Under the pieces are notes generated by a model. That model was given only the letters and a program-made list of their open reading frames with translations, did no database searches and was not told the origin of the DNA. This document shows, piece by piece, positions 49,371 to 58,586 of a DNA stretch of 64,000 nucleotides. The translations under genes were made by a program, and so were the position numbers. The stretch lies in NCBI RefSeq assembly GCF_019973615.1, contig NZ_AP024238.1, positions 3,803,989 through 3,867,988 on the forward strand, read 5' to 3'. Positions within the stretch are counted from its first letter, which is position 1. Each line of letters starts with the position of its first letter. The DNA comes from Rhodoferax lithotrophicus (GTDB lineage Bacteria; Pseudomonadota; Gammaproteobacteria; Burkholderiales; Burkholderiaceae_C).

Positions 49371-50486
49371 ATGATGAGTCCAACCTCAAACACCCCCCCT
49401 TTACGGATTTTGCATCTGGAAGACTCGACCCTTGATCATGAACTGGTCAAGCGGGCACTTAAGAAAGCCGAAGCTTGCGTGGAACTCACACGCGTTGATA
49501 CGCTTGAAGACTTTTCCCTCATCCTTACACAATCCAGATTTAGCGTGATTCTGGCTGATTACAGATTGGCGGGGTTTACTGCGCTGGATGCATGGAAGAT
49601 CCTGCAACAACATCACTTACAGACACCTTTTGTCTTGCTTTCTGGGGCGATTGGTGAATCTGCAGCTGTAGCCGCCATCAAAATGGGTATCAGCGACTAC
49701 CTACCCAAAGAAGACATGGGCAAGCTCTGGCGAGTGCTGGAGCGAACCATTGAAATACACCGTATCCAGCAGGAGAAAGAAGCCGCTGATTTCGAACTAG
49801 CCGAATCAGAAAAACGTCTGGCCAGTTTTGCAGAACATTTGCAAATCACCATAGAGCAAGAACGTGCAGCCATTGCACGTGAAATTCATGATGACATTGG
49901 TGGGTCTTTGGCGGCTGTTCGTTTTGACTTGGCATGGATGTCCCGACACACCACAGATACAGCAGCCTTATCACACCTGAGTGCAGCCAATGACATGCTG
50001 ACACACGCGCTGGAGGCCAGTCAGCGCATCATGATGAACTTGAGGCCTGCGGTGCTTGATCAGGGACTGGTGGCCGCTGTTCACTGGTTGGCCACCAGCT
50101 TTTCCAAAAGAACGGGCCTGCCAGTGACTGTTCGTGCCCCTCACAAAATTGATGGCTTGCCAAAACCAGTGCAACTTGCGGCTTACCGAACCACACAAGA
50201 AGCGCTCACCAACGTCGGCAAATACGCCCGCTGCTCCCAAGTCCAGATTGAACTCTCTGACACAGAGGGTGTTCTGACTCTGGAGATCACTGATGATGGG
50301 GTAGGAATTTCAGAACAAGATCTTGCCAAAGTGGGATCATTTGGTATTCGCGGCCTCAAGGAGCGGGCACGCACAGTAGATGGCTGGCTGGATGTCAGTG
50401 CACAGTCCGGACGTGGCACATCTATCATTTTGTCCATTCCTCTTTCACCGGATGAAAACAATAACCCAGGAGACTTCGACCAATGA
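49371..50486 (+). CDS. Receiver-HisKA_3 hybrid sensor kinase (NarX/DegS type)
   Basis: A 371-residue cytoplasmic protein. Residues 10-130 form a receiver (LHLEDSTLDHELVKRAL, ILADYRLAGF), followed by a coiled coil, the HisKA_3 dimerisation helix with phospho-His in ARREIHDDIGG-like AIAREIHDDIGGSLAA, and an HATPase domain (QLAAYRTTQEALTNVGKYA, ITDDGVGISEQD, GIRGLKERA). It lacks membrane segments, so another kinase may signal through its receiver. ATG 49371 is preferred to an upstream TTG. It overlaps the regulator gene by ATGA. Confidence 0.85.
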   Translation: MMSPTSNTPPLRILHLEDSTLDHELVKRALKKAEACVELTRVDTLEDFSLILTQSRFSVILADYRLAGFTALDAWKILQQHHLQTPFVLLSGAIGESAAVAAIKMGISDYLPKEDMGKLWRVLERTIEIHRIQQEKEAADFELAESEKRLASFAEHLQITIEQERAAIAREIHDDIGGSLAAVRFDLAWMSRHTTDTAALSHLSAANDMLTHALEASQRIMMNLRPAVLDQGLVAAVHWLATSFSKRTGLPVTVRAPHKIDGLPKPVQLAAYRTTQEALTNVGKYARCSQVQIELSDTEGVLTLEITDDGVGISEQDLAKVGSFGIRGLKERARTVDGWLDVSAQSGRGTSIILSIPLSPDENNNPGDFDQ

Positions 50487-51112
50487 TTCGAGTGATTCTT
50501 TGTGATGATCATGCCATGGTACGCCGCGGGATTCGGGACACCTTGTCAGAAGCTGTTGACATCCAGGTGACAGCCGAATCCGGCAGTTATGCCGAAGTAC
50601 GCGATGCTATCCGCACACATGCATGCGATGTCCTGGTGCTTGACATCAACTTGCCAGGTCGCGGCGGACTTGAAGTGTTAACCAGCTTGCGGGAAACCGA
50701 CTCTCTTATCAAAGTCCTGATGGTTTCCATGTACCCGGAGGATCAATATGCCATACGCTGCCTGAAAGCAGGGGCGCAAGGCTACTTGAACAAAGCGGGT
50801 GATCCGGCTGATCTGATCACAGCGGTACGTACCGTCGCACAAGGGCGCAAATACGTCACACCGACTGTCGCACAAATGCTGGTCGACAATCTCAATACAC
50901 CAGAGAGCAGTAGCCCACATGCGAGTTTGTCAGAACGTGAATTACAAACTTTGCTGAAAATTGCCTCAGGTAAACGCTTATCAGACATTGCACAAGAACT
51001 CATGCTCAGCCCCAAGACTGTGAGTGTTTACAGATCTCGAGTGCTGGAAAAATTGAAACTTTCCAACAACTCCGAATTGACGGTTTACGCGATCCGAAAC
51101 GGACTTGTCTGA
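50483..51112 (+). CDS. NarL/FixJ-family response regulator
   Basis: A 209-residue regulator. The receiver (residues 1-120) has LCDDHAMVRRG, the phospho-acceptor Asp in VLDINLPGRGG and Lys in LNKAGDPADL. The LuxR-type helix-turn-helix is LSERELQTLLKIASGKRLSD followed by LSPKTVSVYRSRVLEKL. ATGA overlap with the kinase shows that the pair works together. It lies between the che and fli operons, so a link to motility is possible but unproven. Confidence 0.92.
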   Translation: MIRVILCDDHAMVRRGIRDTLSEAVDIQVTAESGSYAEVRDAIRTHACDVLVLDINLPGRGGLEVLTSLRETDSLIKVLMVSMYPEDQYAIRCLKAGAQGYLNKAGDPADLITAVRTVAQGRKYVTPTVAQMLVDNLNTPESSSPHASLSERELQTLLKIASGKRLSDIAQELMLSPKTVSVYRSRVLEKLKLSNNSELTVYAIRNGLV

Positions 51113-51125
51113 ACTTGAATACCCC

Positions 51126-51893
51126 TCATCTCAGTGAAAAAATATCAATGGCTCGACTCATCAAAACCAAAAACGGAGCATCAAGCATGGGCAAAGTAAC
51201 GGCCATACCCACCAGACCTACCGTCAAGGTGATAGGAAATCCGATTGCATAAATATTCATTTGTGGTGCCACACGCGACACAATCCCCAGCGCCAAGTTG
51301 GCAAACATCAACATCCCCACCATGGGCAAAGACATCCACAGACCGGTAGAAAAAAGGTCTGCACCCAACTGCTGGATTTTCATTTGCTTGAGCGCTTCCA
51401 GAAAGTTCTGATCAACCGGAAATGCGGTGAAGCTGGCGATCACCGTCATCAGCACCATCATATGGCCACCCATGACAATGAACATGAAGGTTGCCATTTG
51501 CCCGAAGAAACGGGCCACAGCGCTGGACTGCGACCCCATGGATGGATCGAAAAAGGAAGCAAAGCCCAAGCCCATCTGAAACCCCACCACCTCACCAGCC
51601 AACTCAACAGAAGCCAGTACCACACGTATGGCAAAACCGATGGATAACCCCACTCCCACCTGTTGGAAAACAGCACCAAACGCACCAGGATCGTTGATGC
51701 TGATCACCGGTTGTCCATCCAAACTGGGTTGAGCAGCCAACGCCACAAAAAAAGCCAGCGCAATACGCGCCCTGACTGGAAACGCCTTGGAAGAAAAAAT
51801 CGGCGCTGACGTGAATAATGCCAAGGTACGCAGAAAAGGCCAAATCAATGGGGACAACCACGTGACAAGTTGCGCCTCTGAAAAGGTAATCAC
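51126..51893 (-). CDS. fliR: Flagellar export apparatus protein FliR
   Basis: Inner-membrane component of the flagellar type III secretion gate. The 255-residue protein has six hydrophobic segments and the typical FQMGLGFASFFDPSMGSQSSA motif near residue 105. The start codon is GTG at 51893 (MITFSEAQ after initiation). It is the last gene of the fliL-R operon, 12 bases after fliQ. Confidence 0.95.
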   Translation of the reverse strand: MITFSEAQLVTWLSPLIWPFLRTLALFTSAPIFSSKAFPVRARIALAFFVALAAQPSLDGQPVISINDPGAFGAVFQQVGVGLSIGFAIRVVLASVELAGEVVGFQMGLGFASFFDPSMGSQSSAVARFFGQMATFMFIVMGGHMMVLMTVIASFTAFPVDQNFLEALKQMKIQQLGADLFSTGLWMSLPMVGMLMFANLALGIVSRVAPQMNIYAIGFPITLTVGLVGMAVTLPMLDAPFLVLMSRAIDIFSLR

Positions 51894-51905
51894 AAGTTCA
51901 CAACC

Positions 51906-52175
51906 CTACATAACTGATGCAGGTATCGCTTCTATGGTACGCCTGATGTATTCCACAAGCATACCTAACATCCATGGCCCAGCCAGCGTAAATACAGCGA
52001 TAGCAGCTATCAACTTAGGAACAAATGCCAAAGTGGCCTCATTGATTTGCGTGACCGCCTGGAAAATACTTACCAACAATCCCACCACCAAAACAACACC
52101 TAGCACTGGCGCTGAAATCATTAACAACATCCACAAAGCTTCTTGCCCCATGGTCAAAACCAATTGCGAATTCAT
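51906..52175 (-). CDS. fliQ: Flagellar export apparatus protein FliQ
   Basis: An 89-residue protein with two membrane segments (LMISAPVLGVVLVVGLLVSI and LIAAIAVFTLAGPWMLGML) around QAVTQINEATLAFVPK, the family signature. Part of the FliPQR export gate. It begins 9 bases after the fliP stop. Confidence 0.95.
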   Translation of the reverse strand: MNSQLVLTMGQEALWMLLMISAPVLGVVLVVGLLVSIFQAVTQINEATLAFVPKLIAAIAVFTLAGPWMLGMLVEYIRRTIEAIPASVM

Positions 52176-52184
52176 GGCAATACC

Positions 52185-52943
52185 TCAAGTCACAAAACTG
52201 GCGGCCAATGAACCCAGCAACAGATTCCAGCCATCTGCCAACACAAAAATCATCAGCTTAAAAGGCAAGGCCACTAGGACGGGTGAGAGCATCATCATGC
52301 CCAATGACATCAGAACACTGGCAACCACAATGTCAATCACTAAAAAAGGAATGAAGATCATGAAGCCAATTTGGAAAGCTGACTTCAATTCACTGGTCAC
52401 AAACGCTGGAATCAATACCCGCATGGGTGCAGTTGAAGCCGTGGTACTGACATCCAGCTTAGCCAGCTTCACAAACAGTGCCAAGTCTGACTGACGTGTT
52501 TGTTTGCTCATGAACTGACGCATGGGCGCTTCCCCCTTCAACAACGCTTGGTCAAATGGCAAGGTATTGTTGCTATAGGGAAGGTAAGCATCACTGTAAA
52601 CCTTATCCAGTGTTGGCCCCATGACAAACAGCGTTAAAAACAGTGAAAGACCCACAATCACCTGGTTGGGAGGAACGGACTGCGTTCCCAGTGCTTGGCG
52701 CAGCAACGACAAGACAATCACGATTCGTGTAAAACCCGTCATCATCAGCAAAATAGCAGGTAAAAACGACAACGCTGTGAAAAACAGCAGGGTCTGCACT
52801 GGCACGGAATAACTTGTACCGTTGCTGCCGGTCCCCATTAACAAGGGCAACTGCGCCCCTGTTTGCGCAAAACCAAACACAGGTAGACACAACAACAGGC
52901 AAGCAAAAAGTTTCACTGCAACAGACCAGCTTGCAACAGGCAT
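52185..52943 (-). CDS. fliP: Flagellar export apparatus protein FliP
   Basis: A 252-residue export gate protein with a signal sequence and four membrane segments. Motifs ALSFLPAILLMMTGFTRIVI, RQALGTQSVPPNQVIVGLSL and IPAFVTSELKSAFQIGFMIF are characteristic. ATG 52943 starts the signal peptide; the open frame runs back to 53087 through fliO. Confidence 0.96.
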   Translation of the reverse strand: MPVASWSVAVKLFACLLLCLPVFGFAQTGAQLPLLMGTGSNGTSYSVPVQTLLFFTALSFLPAILLMMTGFTRIVIVLSLLRQALGTQSVPPNQVIVGLSLFLTLFVMGPTLDKVYSDAYLPYSNNTLPFDQALLKGEAPMRQFMSKQTRQSDLALFVKLAKLDVSTTASTAPMRVLIPAFVTSELKSAFQIGFMIFIPFLVIDIVVASVLMSLGMMMLSPVLVALPFKLMIFVLADGWNLLLGSLAASFVT

Positions 52944-52966
52944 GAAGCATTTGATGAAATCAAACT

Positions 52967-53284
52967 TCAAGACTGCTCCGATGTCAGACTGAGCGATGAT
53001 TGAAAAGGCTTCGTTGAAGCCGGAACTGGCGCAGCTACAGTGTGCAAGCAAGTGATGTTTTGTGCGGTCACACCCAAGGTCAACCAAACCCTTGCATCTT
53101 CAGGCCCCACCTCCACCGTGACCACCTTTTGATGTGGGCCGACACCTATAGCCGACACAATTCTGGATGCAGTGGACTGCCCCATCAAACCGCCGATAGA
53201 TCGACGCTGTAACCATTTCAGCCCTACCGGAACCAAGGCCAGAAGCACCACAAACAACAAAACAGACACCCACGCCTGCATCAT
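52967..53284 (-). CDS. fliO: Flagellar biosynthesis protein FliO
   Basis: A 105-residue bitopic membrane protein that helps assemble the FliPQR gate. One N-terminal membrane segment (VSVLLFVVLLALVPVGLKWL) is followed by a short beta-rich domain with VGPHQKVVTVEVGPEDARVW, typical of FliO. It lies between fliN (7 bases) and fliP (23 bases). Confidence 0.88.
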   Translation of the reverse strand: MMQAWVSVLLFVVLLALVPVGLKWLQRRSIGGLMGQSTASRIVSAIGVGPHQKVVTVEVGPEDARVWLTLGVTAQNITCLHTVAAPVPASTKPFQSSLSLTSEQS

Positions 53285-53291
53285 AAAAGCA

Positions 53292-53723
53292 TCATCCTTT
53301 ACTAACGCGGCGTAAACGCTCCGATGGTGTTACCACATCAGTGAGCCGAATACCAAACTTGTCATTAACCACCACCACTTCACCTTGGGCAATCAGGTAG
53401 CCATTGACCAACACATCCATGGGCTCTCCTGCCAAAGCATCAAGTTCGACCACTGAGCCCTGACCAAGCTGCAAAATGTGTTTAATAGGCACCTTGGTGC
53501 GCCCCAACTCCACCGACAACAGGACTGGAATATCTAATACTCGATTAATGTCATTGATCTGCGCATCCGTCCCTCCCGAGTAGGAAGGGGTTGAATTACC
53601 AGACAACACACCACCAGACTCTGTTTTGGCTGCTGCGGCACTTTCAGCCGTGTTTTGCTCCATGAGCGCTTCAGCCCAGTCGGCCATACCGTCATCTTCC
53701 GGGGGAGTTTCATCAATTGCCAT
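53292..53723 (-). CDS. fliN: Flagellar motor switch protein FliN
   Basis: A 143-residue C-ring protein. A variable acidic N-terminus is followed by the conserved SpoA domain: IPVLLSVELGRTKVPIKHIL, GSVVELDALAGEPMDVLVNG and NDKFGIRLTDVV. ATG 53723 overlaps the fliM stop by 11 bases, so the switch proteins are translationally coupled. Confidence 0.96.
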   Translation of the reverse strand: MAIDETPPEDDGMADWAEALMEQNTAESAAAAKTESGGVLSGNSTPSYSGGTDAQINDINRVLDIPVLLSVELGRTKVPIKHILQLGQGSVVELDALAGEPMDVLVNGYLIAQGEVVVVNDKFGIRLTDVVTPSERLRRVSKG

Positions 53724-54717
53724 GTTTGTCACCTTTCCAATTGAGGTCATTACTCCTCAAACTTTTTTCAATTTTCAACGCATATTTTGCGTTGTGCGTT
53801 CCGTACTGACACTCAAAAATAGGGACTCCATCAACTTTGGCTTGAATACGAGGTTGACGATCCAATTCAATAAAGTCGCCGACTCTCATAGCAAGCAATT
53901 GTTCTACCGTGGCATCTGCATGCGCCAGCTCGGCCACTAATACAACCTGTGCAGCCTGGATTTCTTGCGTTAACACATTCACCCAACGACGATCAACTTC
54001 AATGGAGTCCCCTTGCGTTGAGGAATACAACACATCCCGAATTGGCTCCAACGTGGCATAAGGCATACAAATGTGCACCGCACCGGTGATTTCACCGATT
54101 TCCAGCTGAAACGTCGTTGACACCACAATTTCACTAGGCGTAGCAATATTGGCAAATTGCGGCTGCATTTCCGAACGCTGATATTCCAAATCAAGCGGGT
54201 AAATGCCGGTCCATGCTTTTTTGTATTCCTCGGTGATCACATCCACCATACGGTTGATCACCCGCTGTTCAGTCGCCGAAAAATCCCGCCCTTCAATGCG
54301 GGTCTGAAATTTTCCAATACCGCCGTACAAAGACTCAATCACACCAAACACAAGCGCTGGCTCACACACCACCAAACCACTACCACGCAAGGGGCGTATT
54401 GCCACAATATTGAAATTAGTCGGCACAGCCAACTCTCGCAGGAAAGCGCTATAGCGCTGAACGCTGACAGGACCGACCGAAATTTCTGGACTTCTTCGAA
54501 TAAAGTTGAACAAGCCTACGCGCAAGTTCCTGGCAAAGCGCTCATTCACAATCTCCATCGTGGGCATACGCCCACGCACAATACGCTCTTGGCTTGAGAT
54601 GTTATAAGGTCTGACTTCACCAGTTTCGGCGGCTTCTTCAACCATTTTCTGGCTTTCGCCAGTGACACCCTCAAGTAAGGCATCAACTTCTTCCTGTGAT
54701 AGAAAAGACTCACTCAT
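53713..54717 (-). CDS. fliM: Flagellar motor switch protein FliM
   Basis: A 334-residue C-ring protein that binds CheY-P. The N-terminal CheY-binding peptide is SFLSQEEVDALLEGV; the middle CheC-like domain has RNLRVGLFNFIRRSPEI and LVVCEPALVFGVIESLYGG; the C-terminal SpoA domain ends with GTHNAKYALKIEKSL. Normal length and order. Confidence 0.97.
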   Translation of the reverse strand: MSESFLSQEEVDALLEGVTGESQKMVEEAAETGEVRPYNISSQERIVRGRMPTMEIVNERFARNLRVGLFNFIRRSPEISVGPVSVQRYSAFLRELAVPTNFNIVAIRPLRGSGLVVCEPALVFGVIESLYGGIGKFQTRIEGRDFSATEQRVINRMVDVITEEYKKAWTGIYPLDLEYQRSEMQPQFANIATPSEIVVSTTFQLEIGEITGAVHICMPYATLEPIRDVLYSSTQGDSIEVDRRWVNVLTQEIQAAQVVLVAELAHADATVEQLLAMRVGDFIELDRQPRIQAKVDGVPIFECQYGTHNAKYALKIEKSLRSNDLNWKGDKHGN

Positions 54718-54735
54718 AGCAAACGTGCCAAGGCA

Positions 54736-55314
54736 TCACTGCACAATCAGACTTGAAAACAAAACGCCAACTACCGGGTACTGAACAGCGGCCTTTTTCT
54801 TCTTCTTGGCTGTACCCGTGTCTTCTTCACCTCCACCAAAAGGAACTGAGGTTTCACGCAAAATTTCCTCTATTAATTTTTGCTTACCCTCAGCAGAAAG
54901 GAGTTCTTCAGCGGTTTTTTGCGACAGCAGCATAAGTATGCCACTGCGAATGGTGGGCATATACGCTTTGACTGAATCTGAGGCATGTGCATCGACCACC
55001 TCCAGCGTGATGCCAACTTGAGCTACTCTTTCCCCACCTGCATCAGCCAGATTAACCACCATATTGTCCATGGGCAAATACACCGGTGGGGTTTTAGACG
55101 CATTATGCGCAGCAGCTGCGGGAGCATGAGCACCGCCATCACCCCCGTCTTCCTCTGCCAAAGCGGCGGCTGCAGCAGCTTTTTGCTTCATATATAAAAA
55201 AGCTCCACCGCCACCCAGCACCAAGAGCAGCACCGCCCCAATAATGATGAATAATTTCTTTTTGCTTTTTGGTGCGGCTTTGGCTGCATCACCTTCTTCA
55301 TGTTTGGTAGCCAC
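54736..55314 (-). CDS. fliL: Flagellar basal body-associated protein FliL
   Basis: A 192-residue single-span protein that supports stator function. A lysine-rich start and one membrane segment (KLFIIIGAVLLLVLGGGGAF) are followed by the periplasmic domain with PPVYLPMDNMVVNLAD and MLLSQKTAEELLSAEGKQKL. A lysine-rich insert near the end (TAKKKKKAAV) is unusual. The start codon is GTG at 55314 with GGAAA upstream. First gene of the fliLMNOPQR group. Confidence 0.92.
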   Translation of the reverse strand: MATKHEEGDAAKAAPKSKKKLFIIIGAVLLLVLGGGGAFLYMKQKAAAAAALAEEDGGDGGAHAPAAAAHNASKTPPVYLPMDNMVVNLADAGGERVAQVGITLEVVDAHASDSVKAYMPTIRSGILMLLSQKTAEELLSAEGKQKLIEEILRETSVPFGGGEEDTGTAKKKKKAAVQYPVVGVLFSSLIVQ

Positions 55315-55423
55315 TATTTTCCTTTGCAACACTATTTCAAACTGATTATTGAGCACAAATGCGTGCTTGGCCGTTGGTTAAACCATCAAAACACTGCCTT
55401 TATCAACCTACTCTAGTCTACCG

Positions 55424-56698
55424 TCAGACAAACAAATCCAAAGAACGCCCCACCGCTGGATTTCCCGTGCGTGTAACAGCCACATCGATAGCATCTGTTT
55501 TCACCAAACCAATCTGCTGGGCTTCTGGTGGCTGACGGCGGTCTCCTCCATTCTGGCTACCTGCCCCGGAATGACTGACAGACACACCTGCCAGTTGCAA
55601 CCCTTGACTTGAGAGCAAGTCTTGAAGTTGCGCCGTAGCATTCTCAAGAATCTGGCGAACCCCCAACTGATCTGTTCGAAAATCAATTTGGGTTTGGTCA
55701 CCTTGGAGTGAAATACTGACCTCCACGGGGCTTTCTCCAAAATCATCAAGCGTCAATATAGCGGATTGCACGCCATGACTAGCCCAGTAAGTAACCGTCT
55801 CAGCCACCGCAGTATCAGCAACCAAAGCTGACGGTGGCGGTATTTCAAACACGGCATCTGAACGACTCGATGCCGTCATTACTTGTCCAAAAACGCCTTC
55901 AAACCCATTGGAACCCGATGGCCCCAGTCCAGACTTGTTACCCAAACGTAAATGAGGCCGCCCCAAATCGCTTCCATTCAGCAAGGTCATGACTGCATCA
56001 GAAGGCACATTCATCGCCGTAGCGAGAACTGTAGGTGCAGCGACGGATTGCAAGTCCTGTTTGATTTCATGGCTTGTGACCGACAGATGTGACCCTCTTT
56101 GCGCCAACAAGGCGTGAATGGGTGATGCCTCAAAGGCCTCTGCTGCAGCCAGATCTTGTCCTATCACAGCACTTTGCTGCAATGGTTGCAGAAAATCAAA
56201 AGGCGACTGCTTGACTTCAGTCGCCAAACTTTCTGAACTCCCTGATTGTTGGGCTTTTTTAACTGCACCCGATGCCAGCCCAGACACCTTCATTGATGCC
56301 GCTGGCGCAACAGCATTTACATCCTGCGGAAATCTCTCTGATCCGTCCCCTCCCATGACTAAAGATGCACCACCTTGCGTCAGTCCACTTGTGAGAAGTC
56401 CGGCCTCCGGTTGCATACCATTCAAAGTGGATGCGGACAACGTGTCCGATAGACCCGATGTAGCTGTGACGGTCGGCTGTCCTGCAGGGCTTACAGACAT
56501 GCAGGTAAGCAACGAGTTGGCTACAGCATCCTCCGAACCCTGATCATCGACTGGAGCAGACAAAAAATCCAATAAAGATGAAAACCCACCTCTAGTTTCA
56601 TCAGAAGATGCGTTGGCTTTACTTGTTTTGTTTCCATGCACATGACTATTTACTGATGCTTTATGACCCTGAGGGACTGGACTGTATTCAACGCTCAT
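55424..56698 (-). CDS. fliK: Flagellar hook-length control protein FliK
   Basis: A 424-residue secreted ruler protein that ends hook growth and switches export specificity. The long N-terminal part is Ser/Ala/Gln-rich and poorly conserved. The C-terminal domain (about 310-390) has ILTLDDFGESPVEVSISLQG and QILENATAQLQDLLSSQGLQ, typical of Flg_hook. It overlaps fliJ by 11 bases and ends the fliF-K group. Confidence 0.9.
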   Translation of the reverse strand: MSVEYSPVPQGHKASVNSHVHGNKTSKANASSDETRGGFSSLLDFLSAPVDDQGSEDAVANSLLTCMSVSPAGQPTVTATSGLSDTLSASTLNGMQPEAGLLTSGLTQGGASLVMGGDGSERFPQDVNAVAPAASMKVSGLASGAVKKAQQSGSSESLATEVKQSPFDFLQPLQQSAVIGQDLAAAEAFEASPIHALLAQRGSHLSVTSHEIKQDLQSVAAPTVLATAMNVPSDAVMTLLNGSDLGRPHLRLGNKSGLGPSGSNGFEGVFGQVMTASSRSDAVFEIPPPSALVADTAVAETVTYWASHGVQSAILTLDDFGESPVEVSISLQGDQTQIDFRTDQLGVRQILENATAQLQDLLSSQGLQLAGVSVSHSGAGSQNGGDRRQPPEAQQIGLVKTDAIDVAVTRTGNPAVGRSLDLFV

Positions 56699-57158
56699 GA
56701 TCGTGCTCCAATTTTTCGCGAGCTAGCCGCAATATCTGCATCGATGCAAACTCATCCATTTGTTTTTGATCCCGCCGCTGCATAAGCTTTCCAACATCGG
56801 CTTGGCGTTTGACCAAGACCTGCTTCAAACTTGCAATTCGAAACTCTGCTTGCAAAAGTTGCTGCTGAGCAGCCTTTACCCGCTCTTCAGATGCAGCTAA
56901 AACACTTTGCTGTAACAAAATGGCGTGCTGCAAGCGCCCCATAAACTGGTAATGATGGTGCAACAATTCTGGAGTTGTGCTGATTTGGGCATTGGTTGTC
57001 CAGCGTTTTTCGGTCTCATTGGCGTACTGCTGCAACTGGCTCATCTGGTTATTGGCAAACACATGGGCTTGCCGCTGCTTTTGCATTTCAGACAAAGCCT
57101 GCTCTCGCTTGGCAAGCGCCAAGTCAATCGCAAGATGAAGACTTCTGAATTGAGGCAT
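56688..57158 (-). CDS. fliJ: Flagellar export chaperone FliJ
   Basis: A 156-residue coiled-coil protein of the export ATPase complex. It is helical throughout with no hydrophobic segment (LAKREQALSEMQKQRQAHVF, RVKAAQQQLLQAEFRIASL). Assigned by this composition, by length and by its place between fliI and fliK. Confidence 0.88.
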   Translation of the reverse strand: MPQFRSLHLAIDLALAKREQALSEMQKQRQAHVFANNQMSQLQQYANETEKRWTTNAQISTTPELLHHHYQFMGRLQHAILLQQSVLAASEERVKAAQQQLLQAEFRIASLKQVLVKRQADVGKLMQRRDQKQMDEFASMQILRLAREKLEHDHER

Positions 57159-57170
57159 GGTATGGACCTA

Positions 57171-58586
57171 TCAATGCGCTACCCGGCTTACGCCAAGTGC
57201 GGTGACCATTTCATCCACACTGTTCTGCAGCGTGGATGACTCAAACATATCTTGCTTCAAGAACTCCATCATGGGTTCATGCAACGCAATCGCCTCGTCC
57301 AAAGACCGATCAGATCCCCCCACATAAGCACCAATTTGAACCAGATCATGTCCTTTTTGGTAACACGAATACACGGCTTTAAATCGTCTGGCCAGATCAA
57401 AATGGGATTTTGGCACCACGTTTTGCATCACCCGAGAAGCAGACTGTTCTATATCAATAGCAGGGAAATGCCCCGACTCCGCCAACGCACGTGACAACAC
57501 AATATGACCATCCAAAATTGCCCGTGCAGCATCGGCAATCGGATCCTGCTGGTCATCCCCCTCTGATAACACCGTGTAAAACGCAGTAATAGAACCTACG
57601 CCATTCAGGCCATTACCACTGCGCTCAACCAATTGTGGAAGCTTGGCAAAACAAGAAGGCGGGTAGCCTTTGGTAGCTGGCGGCTCACCAATGGCCAAAG
57701 CAATTTCACGCTGAGCCATCGCGTAGCGGGTGAGTGAATCCATCAGCAGCAAGACATGCTTACCTTTGTCCCTGAAAGTCTCGGCGACCGCAGTGGCATA
57801 GGCTGCCCCCTGCATGCGCAGCAGGGGGGGGGCATCAGCCGGGGCGGCCACTACCACGGCACGCGCTCTACCCTCTTCACCCAAGATATCTTCAATGAAT
57901 TCCTTAACCTCTCGGCCCCGTTCACCAATCAGCCCCACCACAATCACATCTGCCTGGGTGTATCTGGCCATCATGCCTAGCAACACACTTTTACCGACAC
58001 CGGACCCAGCAAACAGACCCAAACGCTGACCACGCCCCACAGTAAGCAGAGCATTGATCGCGCGAATGCCTGTATCCAACGTCTCACGCACAGGTGCGCG
58101 ATCCATGGCGTTAATCGGCTGGCGATCCATGGGAACTGAAGCCACATCCAAAATGGGCCCTTTGTAGTCCATTGGATTGCCATGCGCATCTACCACCCGG
58201 CCCAATAACCCATCACCTAAAGGCAACCTCAGCACGCCTTGACCAAACTCACGCTGAACCTGCCGACGCTCACCTAACATGGGCACGGTCACATAGGCGG
58301 GGGCAGGCTCCACACTAGCACCACTGGCCAAACCATGCACATCTCCAGCAGGCATCAAAAACGCGCGGTCATTGGAAAACCCAACCACTTCTGCCAACAC
58401 GGGCGTTTGCCCCTTCATGCGTACCCAGCATTGCGAGCCCACCGGAACACGAATACCGACCGCTTCAAGTACCAAACCCGTCAAGCGGGTGAGCGTGCCA
58501 CGGACTTCCAGTGTTGTTCCTGTATACACACGGCGCGTAGCCTCCTCAAAAAAGGTCTGCCACTTGACAGCTGGTTCAACTTGCAT
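57171..58586 (-). CDS. fliI: Flagellum-specific ATP synthase FliI
   Basis: A 471-residue ATPase that energises flagellar protein export, related to F1-beta. Walker A is GLFAGSGVGKSVLLG near residue 180, Walker B is HVLLLMDSLTRYAMAQREIA, and ATKGYPPSCFAKLPQLVERS is typical. ATG 58586 has GGAGG 9 bases upstream and overlaps fliH by 11 bases; a TTG one codon earlier is not needed. Confidence 0.97.
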   Translation of the reverse strand: MQVEPAVKWQTFFEEATRRVYTGTTLEVRGTLTRLTGLVLEAVGIRVPVGSQCWVRMKGQTPVLAEVVGFSNDRAFLMPAGDVHGLASGASVEPAPAYVTVPMLGERRQVQREFGQGVLRLPLGDGLLGRVVDAHGNPMDYKGPILDVASVPMDRQPINAMDRAPVRETLDTGIRAINALLTVGRGQRLGLFAGSGVGKSVLLGMMARYTQADVIVVGLIGERGREVKEFIEDILGEEGRARAVVVAAPADAPPLLRMQGAAYATAVAETFRDKGKHVLLLMDSLTRYAMAQREIALAIGEPPATKGYPPSCFAKLPQLVERSGNGLNGVGSITAFYTVLSEGDDQQDPIADAARAILDGHIVLSRALAESGHFPAIDIEQSASRVMQNVVPKSHFDLARRFKAVYSCYQKGHDLVQIGAYVGGSDRSLDEAIALHEPMMEFLKQDMFESSTLQNSVDEMVTALGVSRVAH

